Shown: positions 1 to 5,577 of the stretch, in pieces
How positions within the stretch are numbered: position 1 is the stretch's first letter
Layout: each line of letters starts with the position of its first letter
NCBI GenBank assembly: GCA_007375655.1
Contig: VMES01000005.1
Span: forward strand, 1-10,264
Direction: 5' to 3'
Length of the DNA stretch: 10,264 nucleotides
DNA from: Parcubacteria group bacterium Greene0416_79
GTDB lineage: Bacteria; Patescibacteriota; Minisyncoccia; Phycocordibacterales; UBA10002
Made by a program: the position numbers and the translations under genes
The notes under the pieces: model-generated
The model's input: the letters and a program-made list of their open reading frames with translations, nothing else
Told to the model about the DNA's origin: nothing
The model's database searches: none

Positions 1-94
1 TCGAAATATCCCGATATTCCTCGTCATTTTTGACCGCGCCTCGCTCGAAATCAGCCAATGTCGCCTCAAAAGCAGGTTTTGGGATGAGTTTTAA
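1..94. other. Window edge, open reading frames on both strands
   Basis: Two fragments run off the left edge and I cannot decide between them. On the plus strand a frame starting at base 2 stays open to a TAA at 92-94, just before the palindrome at 101, and could be the last 30 codons of a gene. On the minus strand an open frame containing PAFEATLADFERGAVKND looks more protein-like. It could start at a TTG (bases 58-56) preceded by GAGG five bases upstream. Neither can be confirmed without the neighbouring sequence. Confidence 0.2.
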
Positions 95-100
95 TGTTCT

Positions 101-140
101 AATGTTAAAATAGTTTGCGACCGCAAACTATTTTAACATT
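101..140. repeat. Perfect 19-bp-arm palindrome P1 (family I)
   Basis: The arms at 101-119 and 122-140 are exact reverse complements separated by only AC, giving a C(GACC)G tetraloop if folded. The arms are AT-rich and the centre is GCGACCGC. A homologous palindrome lies at 1982-2033, and the two differ by symmetric changes in both arms. There is no U-tract, so a standard intrinsic terminator is not evident. It could be a protein-binding dyad, a mobile palindromic repeat or a stable bidirectional hairpin. Confidence 0.9.
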
Positions 141-199
141 GGGGCGTGCTGAATGATTTTTAAGGTCATTTAAGGACTGTTGCCGAAATGAGTTCTAAA

Positions 200-237
200 A
201 TAAAAAAGCGGGCAGGACGCAGATGCGCCATGCCCGC
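200..237 (-). terminator. Intrinsic terminator of the minus-strand orphan gene
   Basis: Read on the minus strand, GCGGGCA (237-231) pairs with TGCCCGC (214-208) around a 16-base inner segment that can form a short extra stem. It is followed by TTTTTTAT (207-200). It begins 18 bases after the stop codon of the 256-771 gene, the expected position for its rho-independent terminator. Confidence 0.85.
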
Positions 238-255
238 ATTTCTACGTGCGCGCTT

Positions 256-771
256 TCACTCAGAGTTCTTCGTGAGAGGCCTTCGCGGTGCACGACCGAT
301 AAACTGTCCAATGTGGATTTGAGTCACCGTGTCAGTTTCTGCATCGTAGAGTCGTTGCCATGAATCCGGGTCAATCTTTTCAAAGACGATCTGAGCCAGC
401 GGTATGCGCTTCTTGTTTTGCCGAAAGGCGAATGGTTCAATCAGAAGAGCGGCCTCGTACCACGCGTTCGGCGACGCGACCATCTCTGTAAGCCGCTTAA
501 GAAGCCTCTTCCCCATTTTGCCGTTTGCGCGGAAGTATAGCTCCACGATCTCTCGCGGCGTCTTTGCGAGCCCTTCCATTCTCTGGCGACACGCTTCTCG
601 CGCAGCTTCGTCAAAGGTTCGGTCGTAGCATTCCCTAAGTTTGGCAAAGTCCGTTTCCGCAGCTATCGTTTCGAGGAACCTCTGTTTTTCCAAAGATATC
701 TTCGGGGACGTTCGGCTTCGGCGGGCGGCGTTCCGGCGGGGCAGTGAAGGCGGTTTCTTTTGCGTTTTCAT
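256..771 (-). CDS. Orphan basic, helix-rich protein, 171 aa
   Basis: I do not recognise this protein. It begins with a strongly basic, proline- and arginine-rich tail (residues 1 to about 28, KPPSLPRRNAARRSRT), which could bind nucleic acid or be disordered. The rest is charged and predicted helical, with a central region around residues 72-115 (TPREIVELYFRANGKMGKRL) and a C-terminal part rich in aromatics and hydrophobics. There is no signal peptide, no transmembrane segment and no obvious catalytic motif, so it is probably cytoplasmic. The ATG at 771 has no clear Shine-Dalgarno sequence. A promoter-like pair upstream (829-802) and a terminator directly downstream mark it as a single-gene transcript. 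It is divergent from the T-box unit on its right. Coding is supported by length and the fitting terminator; function is unknown. Confidence 0.7.
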   Translation of the reverse strand: MKTQKKPPSLPRRNAARRSRTSPKISLEKQRFLETIAAETDFAKLRECYDRTFDEAAREACRQRMEGLAKTPREIVELYFRANGKMGKRLLKRLTEMVASPNAWYEAALLIEPFAFRQNKKRIPLAQIVFEKIDPDSWQRLYDAETDTVTQIHIGQFIGRAPRRPLTKNSE

Positions 772-801
772 TCAGTGGGTGGGGTCTACTATCTGGTTTA
801 C

Positions 802-829
802 ATCCTATTCCAGACGTCCTTTTCGTCAA
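802..829 (-). promoter_or_regulatory. Promoter of the minus-strand orphan gene
   Basis: On the minus strand TTGACG (829-824) is followed after 16 bases by TAGGAT (807-802). This is a sigma-70-like pair with 5/6 and 4/6 matches. Transcription would start near 795, leaving a short leader of about 24 bases to the ATG at 771 without a Shine-Dalgarno sequence. Confidence 0.5.
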
Positions 830-851
830 GGGTGAATTCCGGGACTGGGGA

Positions 852-879
852 TTGACAATTTTTGAAGGTTTGCTAACCT
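852..879 (+). promoter_or_regulatory. Candidate promoter upstream of the T-box unit
   Basis: A perfect TTGACA (852-857) is followed after 16 bases by a weak TAACCT (874-879). A second perfect TTGACA lies at 890-895, with only TAGTTC (913-918) at the right distance. Either could drive the T-box leader and the zinc-ribbon gene, giving a leader of about 400 bases. A start closer to 1040 is also possible but no good -10 box was found there. Confidence 0.3.
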
Positions 880-1044
880 CATGGGCAGATTGACAATCAC
901 AACATCCATGTCTAGTTCTCCTGCTTCGCATGAAGCTACGCAGGGGGTTGGGGCTAGATTTTTTGCCCATCTCGGCAGAAGGATGGCCAGTGCTCGGAAC
1001 CGAATTATGTTCCATATTTCATGATTCATATTTCATTTTCATGT
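880..1044 (+). other. Non-coding stretch with a small imperfect hairpin
   Basis: No convincing gene. An ATG at 881 opens a 47-codon frame to 1024, but it lies one base after the putative -10 box and has no ribosome-binding site. A nested hairpin is present: GCTTC (923-927) with GAAGC (932-936), inside CCTG (920-923) with CAGG (941-944) sharing the edge base. A related CCTG/CTTCG/GAAG/CAGG layout recurs around 4423-4453. AT-rich TTCAT repeats occupy about 1010-1040. Confidence 0.35.
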
Positions 1045-1270
1045 GCTGGTCCGGAGTCCCCCGTAACCATGGGATAATTGATGTCGTCTGATGCGCGGCT
1101 AAAGCGGACAAGAACGCCCTAGACGCGATACAGAGTCATGAGTCAATGAAAGGTCTGTAGCGTTTTGCGTTATGCGCTTCACGCTGCACGAAGTAAGGTG
1201 GCACCGCGGAAACGAAACCCGCCCTTATTATGCAACTTTTGCGTTGCGTAATGAGGGCGGTTTTTGTTTT
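1045..1270 (+). promoter_or_regulatory. T-box riboswitch (tRNA-sensing leader)
   Basis: Bases 1195-1208 read AAGGTGGCACCGCG, essentially the T-box consensus. In T-boxes the UGGN bulge pairs with the NCCA end of an uncharged tRNA and stabilises an antiterminator. Here TAAGG (1194-1198) can pair with CCTTA (1223-1227) as the antiterminator. This competes with the 18-bp terminator stem at 1219-1260, so the two states are mutually exclusive. Upstream stems are visible: CGTCT (1085-1089) with AGACG (1121-1125), TACAGA near 1129 with TCTGTA near 1154, and CTTC (1177-1180) with GAAG (1190-1193). The bulge UGGC predicts a tRNA with discriminator base G73 (for example Asp, Asn, Ser, Gln, Glu or Trp). 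I could not identify the specifier codon or a full canonical stem I, so the 5' boundary is approximate. Confidence 0.75.
1219..1270 (+). terminator. T-box-controlled intrinsic terminator
   Basis: The arms 1219-1236 and 1243-1260 form an 18-bp stem with only two G-U wobbles and a six-base loop (TTTTGC), followed by TTTTTGTTTT. It lies between the T-box sequence and the ribosome-binding site of the zinc-ribbon gene, where a leader attenuator is expected. The same left arm supplies the 3' half of the antiterminator. Confidence 0.9.
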
Positions 1271-1299
1271 CCATCATTTACTGCGAAAGGAATTGACTT

Positions 1300-1476
1300 A
1301 TGAATAAAAATATCTCGCCGGTCTTTCTCTGTCCGAAATGCAATTGCCGTACAAGTTTGAGCAGGTGTGCCCAGTGCGGTCTTGAATTTACGGACGCTCA
1401 TGTTGAAAAGAAACGGAAGACGAATCCTTGTCGGCCATGGGCGGGTACGGTAGGCGTCCCGAAGAAGGGGGAATAA
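1300..1476 (+). CDS. Small zinc-ribbon protein, 58 aa, downstream of T-box
   Basis: This small gene starts at an ATG preceded by GAAAGG (1285-1290) with a nine-base gap. It encodes 58 residues with a CPKC pair at 11-14, a further Cys16 and a CAQCG pair at 23-26. That is a compact C-x2-C...C-x2-C zinc ribbon or treble-clef-like knuckle, followed by a basic linker (KKRK 37-40) and a tail containing Cys44. Such tiny zinc ribbons commonly bind RNA, ribosomes or other proteins; a role here is inference only. It is the only gene between the T-box terminator and the next terminator at 1530, so it appears to be the regulated product. That is unusual, since T-boxes normally control aminoacyl-tRNA synthetases, amino-acid synthesis or transport. 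Alternatives are a leader peptide-like decoy, or a displaced gene that inherited the leader. Confidence 0.75.
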   Translation: MNKNISPVFLCPKCNCRTSLSRCAQCGLEFTDAHVEKKRKTNPCRPWAGTVGVPKKGE

Positions 1477-1483
1477 GGTACCA

Positions 1484-1500
1484 GCCACTTTTTTAGTGGC
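1484..1500 (+). other. Short hairpin after the zinc-ribbon stop
   Basis: GCCACT (1484-1489) pairs with AGTGGC (1495-1500) around a five-T loop, eight bases after the stop codon. There is no U-tract after it; it may protect the mRNA 3' end or assist the stronger terminator at 1530. Confidence 0.5.
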
Positions 1501-1529
1501 AGAAAACAGAAATTGTCTTCTGGTCTCCA

Positions 1530-1566
1530 TCCCCGGCTGTCTCCAACGGCCAGGGATTTTTTATTT
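1530..1566 (+). terminator. Intrinsic terminator of the zinc-ribbon gene
   Basis: TCCCCGGCTG (1530-1539) pairs with CGGCCAGGGA (1547-1556), with one mismatch and one wobble and a seven-base loop, followed by TTTTTTATTTT. Repeat module A begins in this T-rich tail. Confidence 0.85.
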
Positions 1567-1706
1567 TCCGCCTCCATTAACCTCTCGCCAAATATTACAC
1601 CACATCACCCCCTTCTGGACATCGGATGTTGACACAGTTTGCTGTTTTTACTCCCACTTCGCCGTACATGCCATATAAGCACGATCGTGCTTATATGGCA
1701 CTTTTG
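1562..1706 (+). repeat. Repeat module, copy A
   Basis: The module is shared in direct orientation with 5572-5730. A 33-base box (1578-1610) is identical to 5601-5633. After eight variable bases a 19-base box ACATCGGATGTTGACACAG (1619-1637) is identical to 5642-5660. After 23 more bases comes GCCGTACATGCC (1661-1672), running into a 32-bp palindrome and CTTTTG. The 19-base box contains an inverted repeat around GACATCGGATGTT and a perfect TTGACA (1629-1634), but no matching -10 follows. Both copies start in the T-tail of an intrinsic terminator. Function unknown: a regulatory block, a mobile intergenic repeat or a recombination site are all open. Confidence 0.9.
1669..1700. repeat. Perfect 32-bp palindrome P2 (family II)
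   Basis: TGCCATATAAGCACGA (1669-1684) is followed directly by its exact reverse complement (1685-1700), with no spacer and the centre CGATCG. The family II partner at 5693-5724 differs at two positions per arm, changed symmetrically. It is followed by CTTTTG, a weak T-run. It could fold as a hairpin with a GATC tetraloop or serve as a symmetric protein site. Confidence 0.95.
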
Positions 1707-1829
1707 CTCTGTTGGGTGGGCAAGACGGCTTGGCGGAGCACGATGAAGAGGAATGGGTGTCAGGTACCTTCTACGGTGTCTATTCTTTTGCATCTGTCTG
1801 GGATTCTTCTGTCGGGGATTTTTAAGTTT
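1706..1829 (+). other. Non-coding spacer
   Basis: No gene, terminator or clear promoter seen. The sequence is G/T-rich and holds a short imperfect direct repeat, TCTGTCTGGGATT near 1794 and TCTGTCGGGGATT near 1808. Confidence 0.3.
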
Positions 1830-1875
1830 GCAGATTTAGCATTTGCTCACGGCCGTGAGCAAAGGCTAAATCTGC
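1830..1875. repeat. Near-perfect 46-bp palindrome P3
   Basis: The left arm 1830-1852 and right arm 1853-1875 are reverse complements over 23 bp with a single mismatch (A1841 against G1864). The centre is CACGGCCGTG, so the loop is minimal. No second copy of this sequence is present in the window. Confidence 0.9.
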
Positions 1876-1908
1876 GGAATCTTCAGAACATTATGCACCC
1901 CTTTCCGT

Positions 1909-1938
1909 ATCCTACCATACTCCAGAGTATGGTAGGAT
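1909..1938. repeat. Perfect 14-bp-arm palindrome P4
   Basis: ATCCTACCATACTC (1909-1922) and its exact reverse complement (1925-1938) are separated by CA. It lies 34 bp after P3 and 44 bp before P5, so palindromes P2 to P5 form a cluster. No other copy is seen in the window. Confidence 0.9.
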
Positions 1939-1981
1939 TTCAAATTCTGCGCCGCGGCTCTTCAAGATGGAGACTTGCTTG

Positions 1982-2033
1982 TAACCCAATGTAAAAATAG
2001 TTTACGACCGTAAACTATTTTTACATTGGGTTA
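1982..2033. repeat. Perfect 25-bp-arm palindrome P5 (family I)
   Basis: The arms 1982-2006 and 2009-2033 are exact reverse complements separated by AC. The inner 40 bp matches P1 (101-140) except for two symmetric pairs of changes, and the arms extend six further base pairs. The right flank is a G-run (TTAGGGGGG). This is the longest exact palindrome in the window. Confidence 0.95.
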
Positions 2034-2038
2034 GGGGG

Positions 2039-2060
2039 GAGCAGGATTTGTTTTCTGCTC
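2039..2060 (+). other. Small hairpin following palindrome P5
   Basis: GAGCAG (2039-2044) pairs with CTGCTC (2055-2060) around a ten-base T-rich loop. The flanking GG and CC can extend it with a bulge. No U-tract follows. The remaining 2061-2173 shows nothing recognisable apart from promoter-like AT stretches. Confidence 0.45.
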
Positions 2061-2173
2061 TCCTATTTCGAAACGGAGTACCGCTCAAGATAATGAAGGG
2101 CGACTTTTCGTACGAGCGCTCCGTCTTCTTTTGTTATACACATCCCGGAATAGTGCGCAGGATATCGGCGCGC

Positions 2174-2179
2174 TACAAT
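2174..2179 (+). promoter_or_regulatory. Candidate -10 box of the CARDB gene (near-leaderless)
   Basis: TACAAT (2174-2179) lies nine bases before the ATG at 2188. The -35 region 17 bases upstream (TAGTGC) is poor. If this box is used, the transcript would begin almost at the start codon. The AGGGG at 2181-2185 is too close to the ATG to be a normal Shine-Dalgarno sequence, which fits that reading. Confidence 0.35.
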
Positions 2180-2187
2180 GAGGGGAC

Positions 2188-4149
2188 ATGCAGAGGAGTA
2201 TCAAGAGGATTCTCCATGGTCTGTACTCGCCTTTGAGTTGCGGGATTGTTTCCCTTGCGCTCTTCTTTGTATTCTCCGTTGCGTCCCCGGTCCTTGCGGC
2301 TCATCAAGGAGCTGCGGAGCACACACTCTCGGGCTTTGCCTGGTCGTCAAACATCGGGTGGCTCGGCTTCAATTGTGTTGACTCCTTTTCCTGTGCCGTC
2401 AGTCCTTACCGCGTGACACTTGAGCCAGACAGAACCCTCACCGGGTATGCGTGGTCTTCGTCTGTAGGGTGGGTGAGCTTTACTCCTTCGGGTCCCTATC
2501 CTGAAGCGCCCCAAGAGCGCGCGCGGCTCAACGTCTCTACAGGCATGCTGACTGGCTGGGCACGCGCGTGTACTGTATTTGCAAGCGGCTGCAGCGGTTC
2601 CCTACGGCCTGACAGCGAGCGCGGCGGTTGGGACGGTTGGATAAAACTCTCGGGGAACACAAGGGACGGCGACTCCTATGGCGTGCGCCTTGACGGAGAC
2701 CGGTTTAGCGGCTTCTCATGGGGCGCAGATGTCGTGGGTTGGGTGAACTGGAGCAACGTACGGCTCTCTCCTGAACTTCCTGACCTTACGGCAGAGACGC
2801 CCACCATGACTGGTCTTACTCCCACTGGACAGGAAGGAGCATACTATGAAGGCACGGCTACGCTCTCCGGTGTCATAGAGAACCGAGGCGGAGGAGACGC
2901 GCCCGGGACGTTCACGAACGAGTACCGGTGGAGCCTCAGGGGAGTGGAGGGAAGTTTTGAACCTTTCCGTGACGGCGCGAACACTCCCCGCGCCTTCTTC
3001 CTCACTGATCGTACCTCCCCCCTCTCGCACGACTCGTCCCGCTCCGTCTCCTCCCACACCTTCGTCATCGGAGTCGGCACCTGGTACATGGACCTCTGTG
3101 CTGATTATCCCCGTCCCGGGAGTATAGCGGAGACAGATGAAGCAAACAACTGCGGACCTGCGCTCAAGGTAGTCATCGTACCTACACTACCGTCACCTTC
3201 TCCTTCTGTGCCCGCTGCTCTGGCTCCCTCCTGCAGCGCCGGAGCAGGGAAGATAACGGTCTCGTGGGTTCCGGTGATTTCTGCAACCAGCTACCGGCTC
3301 TATCGGGGAAGTTCCCGCGACTTTACTCCTGCCGATGCCACACTCATAGACGCTGACTCTGCGAGAGACGGTGTACAGGACTTCATTGTTACTTCCTTCA
3401 CCGACTCACTCCTCACCGCAGGCGCCACCTACTACTACCGCATCTCTGCCTTAAGCGGAGCGGTCTCCGGTACACCCTCTCCTGCAAGCGCTCCTGCCAC
3501 GCCTTCGGTGCTCTGCCCTGACCTTGTGGTGGAGAAGATTGAGGTCGTGAGCGCTGACGCTAACCCTAACGTTTTTGACCCTGCCTCGGTGCCTGCAGAC
3601 ACCCCTGTGCGCTTCAGGGCAGTCATCAAGAATCAGGGAGGGGGGACGGAGGTGAAGTTTAATAATCAGTTTGTGGTGGATGAGATTTCAACGCGACCAT
3701 ATACGAGCGATAGATCGTTACCCGGACTTGGAGCAGGCGCGATATCTTCGCCCGTACAGTCAGATATCGTTTCTCCCACTATCGGCCCCCACTCCCTTAC
3801 GGTCTGCGCGGATAGGCCGCCAGCCGGAGCGGGTAATGTAACAGACGAGACAAGCGAGACGAACAACTGCCGCACCCTCACTTTCACCGTAGTCACCCCG
3901 CCTTCCGCCACCCTTGAGTGCTACGACAAAGTAACCGGAACCTACCGCACCGACTACTGCATCGTTGACTACGGAGAGAAGCCAAAACTCCGTTGGAACA
4001 CCGGCGGCACACCCACCGCATGCGAAGCAAAAGGGGACTGGAAGGGAGGGAGAGCAACGATCGGCGGCATTGAGAACATCACGCTGCCCCCCTCCGGCGC
4101 CGGAGGCAGCCCCCTTGAGTACTTCTTCAGCATAGAGTGCAGTAGATAA
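2188..4149 (+). CDS. Secreted CARDB / fibronectin-III-like surface protein, 653 aa
   Basis: An exported multidomain protein. Residues 1 to about 38 form a Sec signal peptide: basic start, hydrophobic core around 16-34, cleavage likely after VLA or VLAA. Residues 49-98 carry two copies of an AWSSxxGW(L/V)xF motif, with degenerate versions at 148-152 (WDGWI) and 176-190 (FSWGADVVGWVNWSN), a pattern typical of Parcubacteria surface proteins. A CARDB-type beta-sandwich follows at about 198-331 (IENRGGG, then DEANNC). A Pro/Ser linker and fibronectin-III-like domain occupy about 333-440 (YRLYRGSS, TYYYRISA). A second CARDB repeat lies at about 445-570 (IKNQGGG, SETNNC). A C-terminal Ig-like domain with paired cysteines ends the protein. 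CARDB modules are adhesive in known proteins, so adhesion or cell-surface display is likely. No LPXTG, C-terminal TM helix or other anchor is seen. Confidence 0.9.
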   Translation: MQRSIKRILHGLYSPLSCGIVSLALFFVFSVASPVLAAHQGAAEHTLSGFAWSSNIGWLGFNCVDSFSCAVSPYRVTLEPDRTLTGYAWSSSVGWVSFTPSGPYPEAPQERARLNVSTGMLTGWARACTVFASGCSGSLRPDSERGGWDGWIKLSGNTRDGDSYGVRLDGDRFSGFSWGADVVGWVNWSNVRLSPELPDLTAETPTMTGLTPTGQEGAYYEGTATLSGVIENRGGGDAPGTFTNEYRWSLRGVEGSFEPFRDGANTPRAFFLTDRTSPLSHDSSRSVSSHTFVIGVGTWYMDLCADYPRPGSIAETDEANNCGPALKVVIVPTLPSPSPSVPAALAPSCSAGAGKITVSWVPVISATSYRLYRGSSRDFTPADATLIDADSARDGVQDFIVTSFTDSLLTAGATYYYRISALSGAVSGTPSPASAPATPSVLCPDLVVEKIEVVSADANPNVFDPASVPADTPVRFRAVIKNQGGGTEVKFNNQFVVDEISTRPYTSDRSLPGLGAGAISSPVQSDIVSPTIGPHSLTVCADRPPAGAGNVTDETSETNNCRTLTFTVVTPPSATLECYDKVTGTYRTDYCIVDYGEKPKLRWNTGGTPTACEAKGDWKGGRATIGGIENITLPPSGAGGSPLEYFFSIECSR

Positions 4150-4209
4150 TGATACAGGGAACATGGAGCATGAAATATACATATGAAATATGATGAAGGC
4201 AATACAAAA

Positions 4210-4246
4210 CTTGCCCCGTGGCCGTCTTCGGCTTTACGGGGTCAAG
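4210..4246. other. Hairpin downstream of the CARDB gene
   Basis: CTTG-CCCCGT (4210-4219) pairs with ACGGGG-T-CAAG (4236-4246, one bulge), with an inner GCCG-TCTT-CGGC stem. There is no U-tract on the plus strand; on the minus strand TTTTG follows. It may be a factor-assisted end of the CARDB transcript. Besides this hairpin and the promoter at 4363, the interval 4150-4542 holds no gene; a 71-codon frame at 4183 looks spurious. Confidence 0.45.
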
Positions 4247-4362
4247 CCCCTCCTGTGGATAGTGTGTGGACGCACGGTGCAGAAGCTCTTCCCTGCCTTA
4301 TTTCTCAAGCTAGAAACAGAGATTTCAATCAAGGTATTTCTCACGCATCCTTCCCTGGAATC

Positions 4363-4391
4363 TTGATTTTCTCTCCGAGATATGATATATT
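4363..4391 (+). promoter_or_regulatory. Promoter of secreted paralog 1
   Basis: TTGATT (4363-4368), a 17-base spacer and TATATT (4386-4391) make a good sigma-70-like promoter. Initiation near 4398 would give a leader of about 145 bases containing the hairpins at 4418-4450 and 4489-4506. Confidence 0.55.
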
Positions 4392-4417
4392 CTCCTGAAA
4401 TATTCGGATGTGCGCCC

Positions 4418-4450
4418 GCCCGCCTGTGCTTCGCCCCTACGAAGTCGGGC
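4418..4450 (+). other. GC-rich leader hairpin of paralog 1
   Basis: GCCCG (4418-4422) pairs with CGGGC (4446-4450), and inside it CTTCG (4429-4433) pairs with CGAAG (4440-4444) around a six-base loop. It sits inside the predicted leader and resembles the small nested hairpin at 920-944. Role unknown. Confidence 0.45.
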
Positions 4451-4454
4451 AGGT

Positions 4455-4506
4455 ATTCGTAGTACGCTATTCGGATACTGTTCTTTGACACCTGTCTGTG
4501 CAGGTG
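4455..4506 (+). promoter_or_regulatory. Leader block shared with paralog 2, plus hairpin
   Basis: Bases 4455-4493 align with 5765-5808 upstream of paralog 2: TTCGTA, then GCTATTC(G/T)GATAC, then GTTCTTTG(A/T)CA. The GTTCTTTG core looks like a boxA antitermination element, but it could equally mark a transcription start after a GATAC-type -10. It is followed by CACCTG (4489-4494) pairing with CAGGTG (4501-4506) around a six-base loop, found only in this copy. Confidence 0.45.
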
Positions 4507-4542
4507 ACGCGAGAACACAACCCTACAAGAAAGGAGGACAGC

Positions 4543-5496
4543 ATGAAAGAATGCTTACTCATCCTAACTCTTGCGGGAACTGTGTTTGCGCAAGAGTTTT
4601 TGCTCCCCATCGGGGAGAATGTGGATAGACGGGAGATGGAAGTTTCCATCGGTCTCGGAAATGACGATACGGGCGAGTATTTGAGTGAGTTAGTTTCCTA
4701 TGTACCAGCGATGGGTTCTCTGGAACAAGTGATTGAAGCAAAACTCGCTTCATTCGCTACCAACCCTCCTGCGGGAACGGGACAGGATACTTACAGTATT
4801 CAAATCATCGCAAATCCAGGACCTTATGCAAAAGTGTATTTCTCTCTCCAACGATCCAACGGCCGCTGGGTTATCCCCGAGGAAGTGCTGGATATTGAGC
4901 TGGAGTATGGAGAGGTAACTGTTACCCTCACCGGAATTACGAAGGTGGAGATAGAAGTACGCGGAGAGGGGCAAACCGAGCGTTTCTCAAGCGATGGGAG
5001 TGGCGTCGGTTCACCCTGTTATCTGCAAGCGATAGATCGGGATCTCAAGATCGGAGAGGTACGCCTCGCTCGCGAGTACGTGAACCCCAAGTACCGCCCC
5101 TCCTGGATCACCGAAGGAGAAGTCATCCTCTGGGAAGAAGATCGTAAGGCGGTCTTCAACATCCTCAACGGATACTTGATTGAGGCATCAGATCCCAAAC
5201 CAGTATTCCTCGCCTCCCTTGTTGCCCTCCCGCTCCCGCCCCGCATCACCGCCATCAAGAGAGAGGGAAACATCACAACCCTCACGGTGGAGAGTGTCGG
5301 GAGTATTGGCACGACGCTCGTTCTGTGGAAGGAGAAGATGGGAGACGACTGGCAGGTCATCTCCTACGCCTCCTCGCCGCTTCGTTTGAACGCAAGCGGC
5401 ATCGGCACTCTCTTGCACGAGACCGAAGCCCCAACCGGCTTCTATCGCATCGTGCGCTCCGAGGACGCCCAGAGTGAGGTTGTTAAACCCAGATGA
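4543..5496 (+). CDS. Secreted protein of unknown family, paralog 1, 317 aa
   Basis: The ATG at 4543 is chosen over an upstream GTG at 4498. It follows AAGGAGG at a normal distance and opens directly into a signal peptide (MKECLLILTLAGTVFA, cleavage before QEF). The mature protein looks beta-rich and has no TM helix, so it should be released or surface-bound. Blocks shared with the downstream paralog are PIGENVDRREME (22-33), VIPEEVLDIELEYGEV (110-125), LAREYVNPKY (175-184), GEVILWEEDRKAVFNILNG (192-210) and a C-terminal domain (about 233-304) ending in APTGFYRIV. That last domain resembles the small beta-sandwich closing many secreted proteins of Verrucomicrobia and related bacteria, but I cannot name a family. 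Neighbours are the CARDB protein upstream and the paralog downstream, which suggests an envelope cluster. It has its own promoter and terminator. Confidence 0.85.
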   Translation: MKECLLILTLAGTVFAQEFLLPIGENVDRREMEVSIGLGNDDTGEYLSELVSYVPAMGSLEQVIEAKLASFATNPPAGTGQDTYSIQIIANPGPYAKVYFSLQRSNGRWVIPEEVLDIELEYGEVTVTLTGITKVEIEVRGEGQTERFSSDGSGVGSPCYLQAIDRDLKIGEVRLAREYVNPKYRPSWITEGEVILWEEDRKAVFNILNGYLIEASDPKPVFLASLVALPLPPRITAIKREGNITTLTVESVGSIGTTLVLWKEKMGDDWQVISYASSPLRLNASGIGTLLHETEAPTGFYRIVRSEDAQSEVVKPR

Positions 5497-5541
5497 AATA
5501 GTGTCCCCTCACTCTAGTGTCTGCCCTTCTGCCCCCCTACC

Positions 5542-5577
5542 CCTGACTGTCTTTTGACCGTCAGGTGTTTTTCTTTT
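5542..5577 (+). terminator. Intrinsic terminator of paralog 1
   Basis: CCTGACTGT (5542-5550) pairs with ACCGTCAGG (5557-5565), with one internal mismatch and a six-base loop, followed by TGTTTTTCTTTT. Repeat module B starts in this tail, as module A does after its terminator at 1530. Confidence 0.85.

Noticed and set aside
101..140. Intrinsic terminator for palindrome P1
   Set aside because: The stem is AT-rich and followed by GGGGCG rather than a T-run on the plus strand; the minus-strand side also lacks a continuous T-tract.
881..1024. 47-codon frame after the TTGACA at 852
   Set aside because: The ATG lies one base after the putative -10 box and has no ribosome-binding site. The product has no recognisable feature.
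635..1029. Minus-strand frames of 126 and 67 codons
   Set aside because: They overlap the 171-aa gene or its promoter, have no ribosome-binding site, and read as low-quality sequence.
1626..1994. 122-codon plus-strand open frame
   Set aside because: It runs through palindromes P2, P3, P4 and the left arm of P5, has no ribosome-binding site, and its translation looks like non-coding DNA. The palindromes explain the sequence better.
101..2033. CRISPR array
   Set aside because: The palindromes are of different sequence and irregular spacing, with no repeat-spacer periodicity and no cas genes.
2716..4202. Several minus-strand open frames of 64-140 codons
   Set aside because: They are mirror frames of the GC-rich CARDB gene, whose domains and signal peptide are clear on the plus strand.
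4183..4398. 71-codon frame between CARDB gene and paralog 1
   Set aside because: It spans a hairpin and the paralog 1 promoter, has no ribosome-binding site, and shows no signal peptide or motif.
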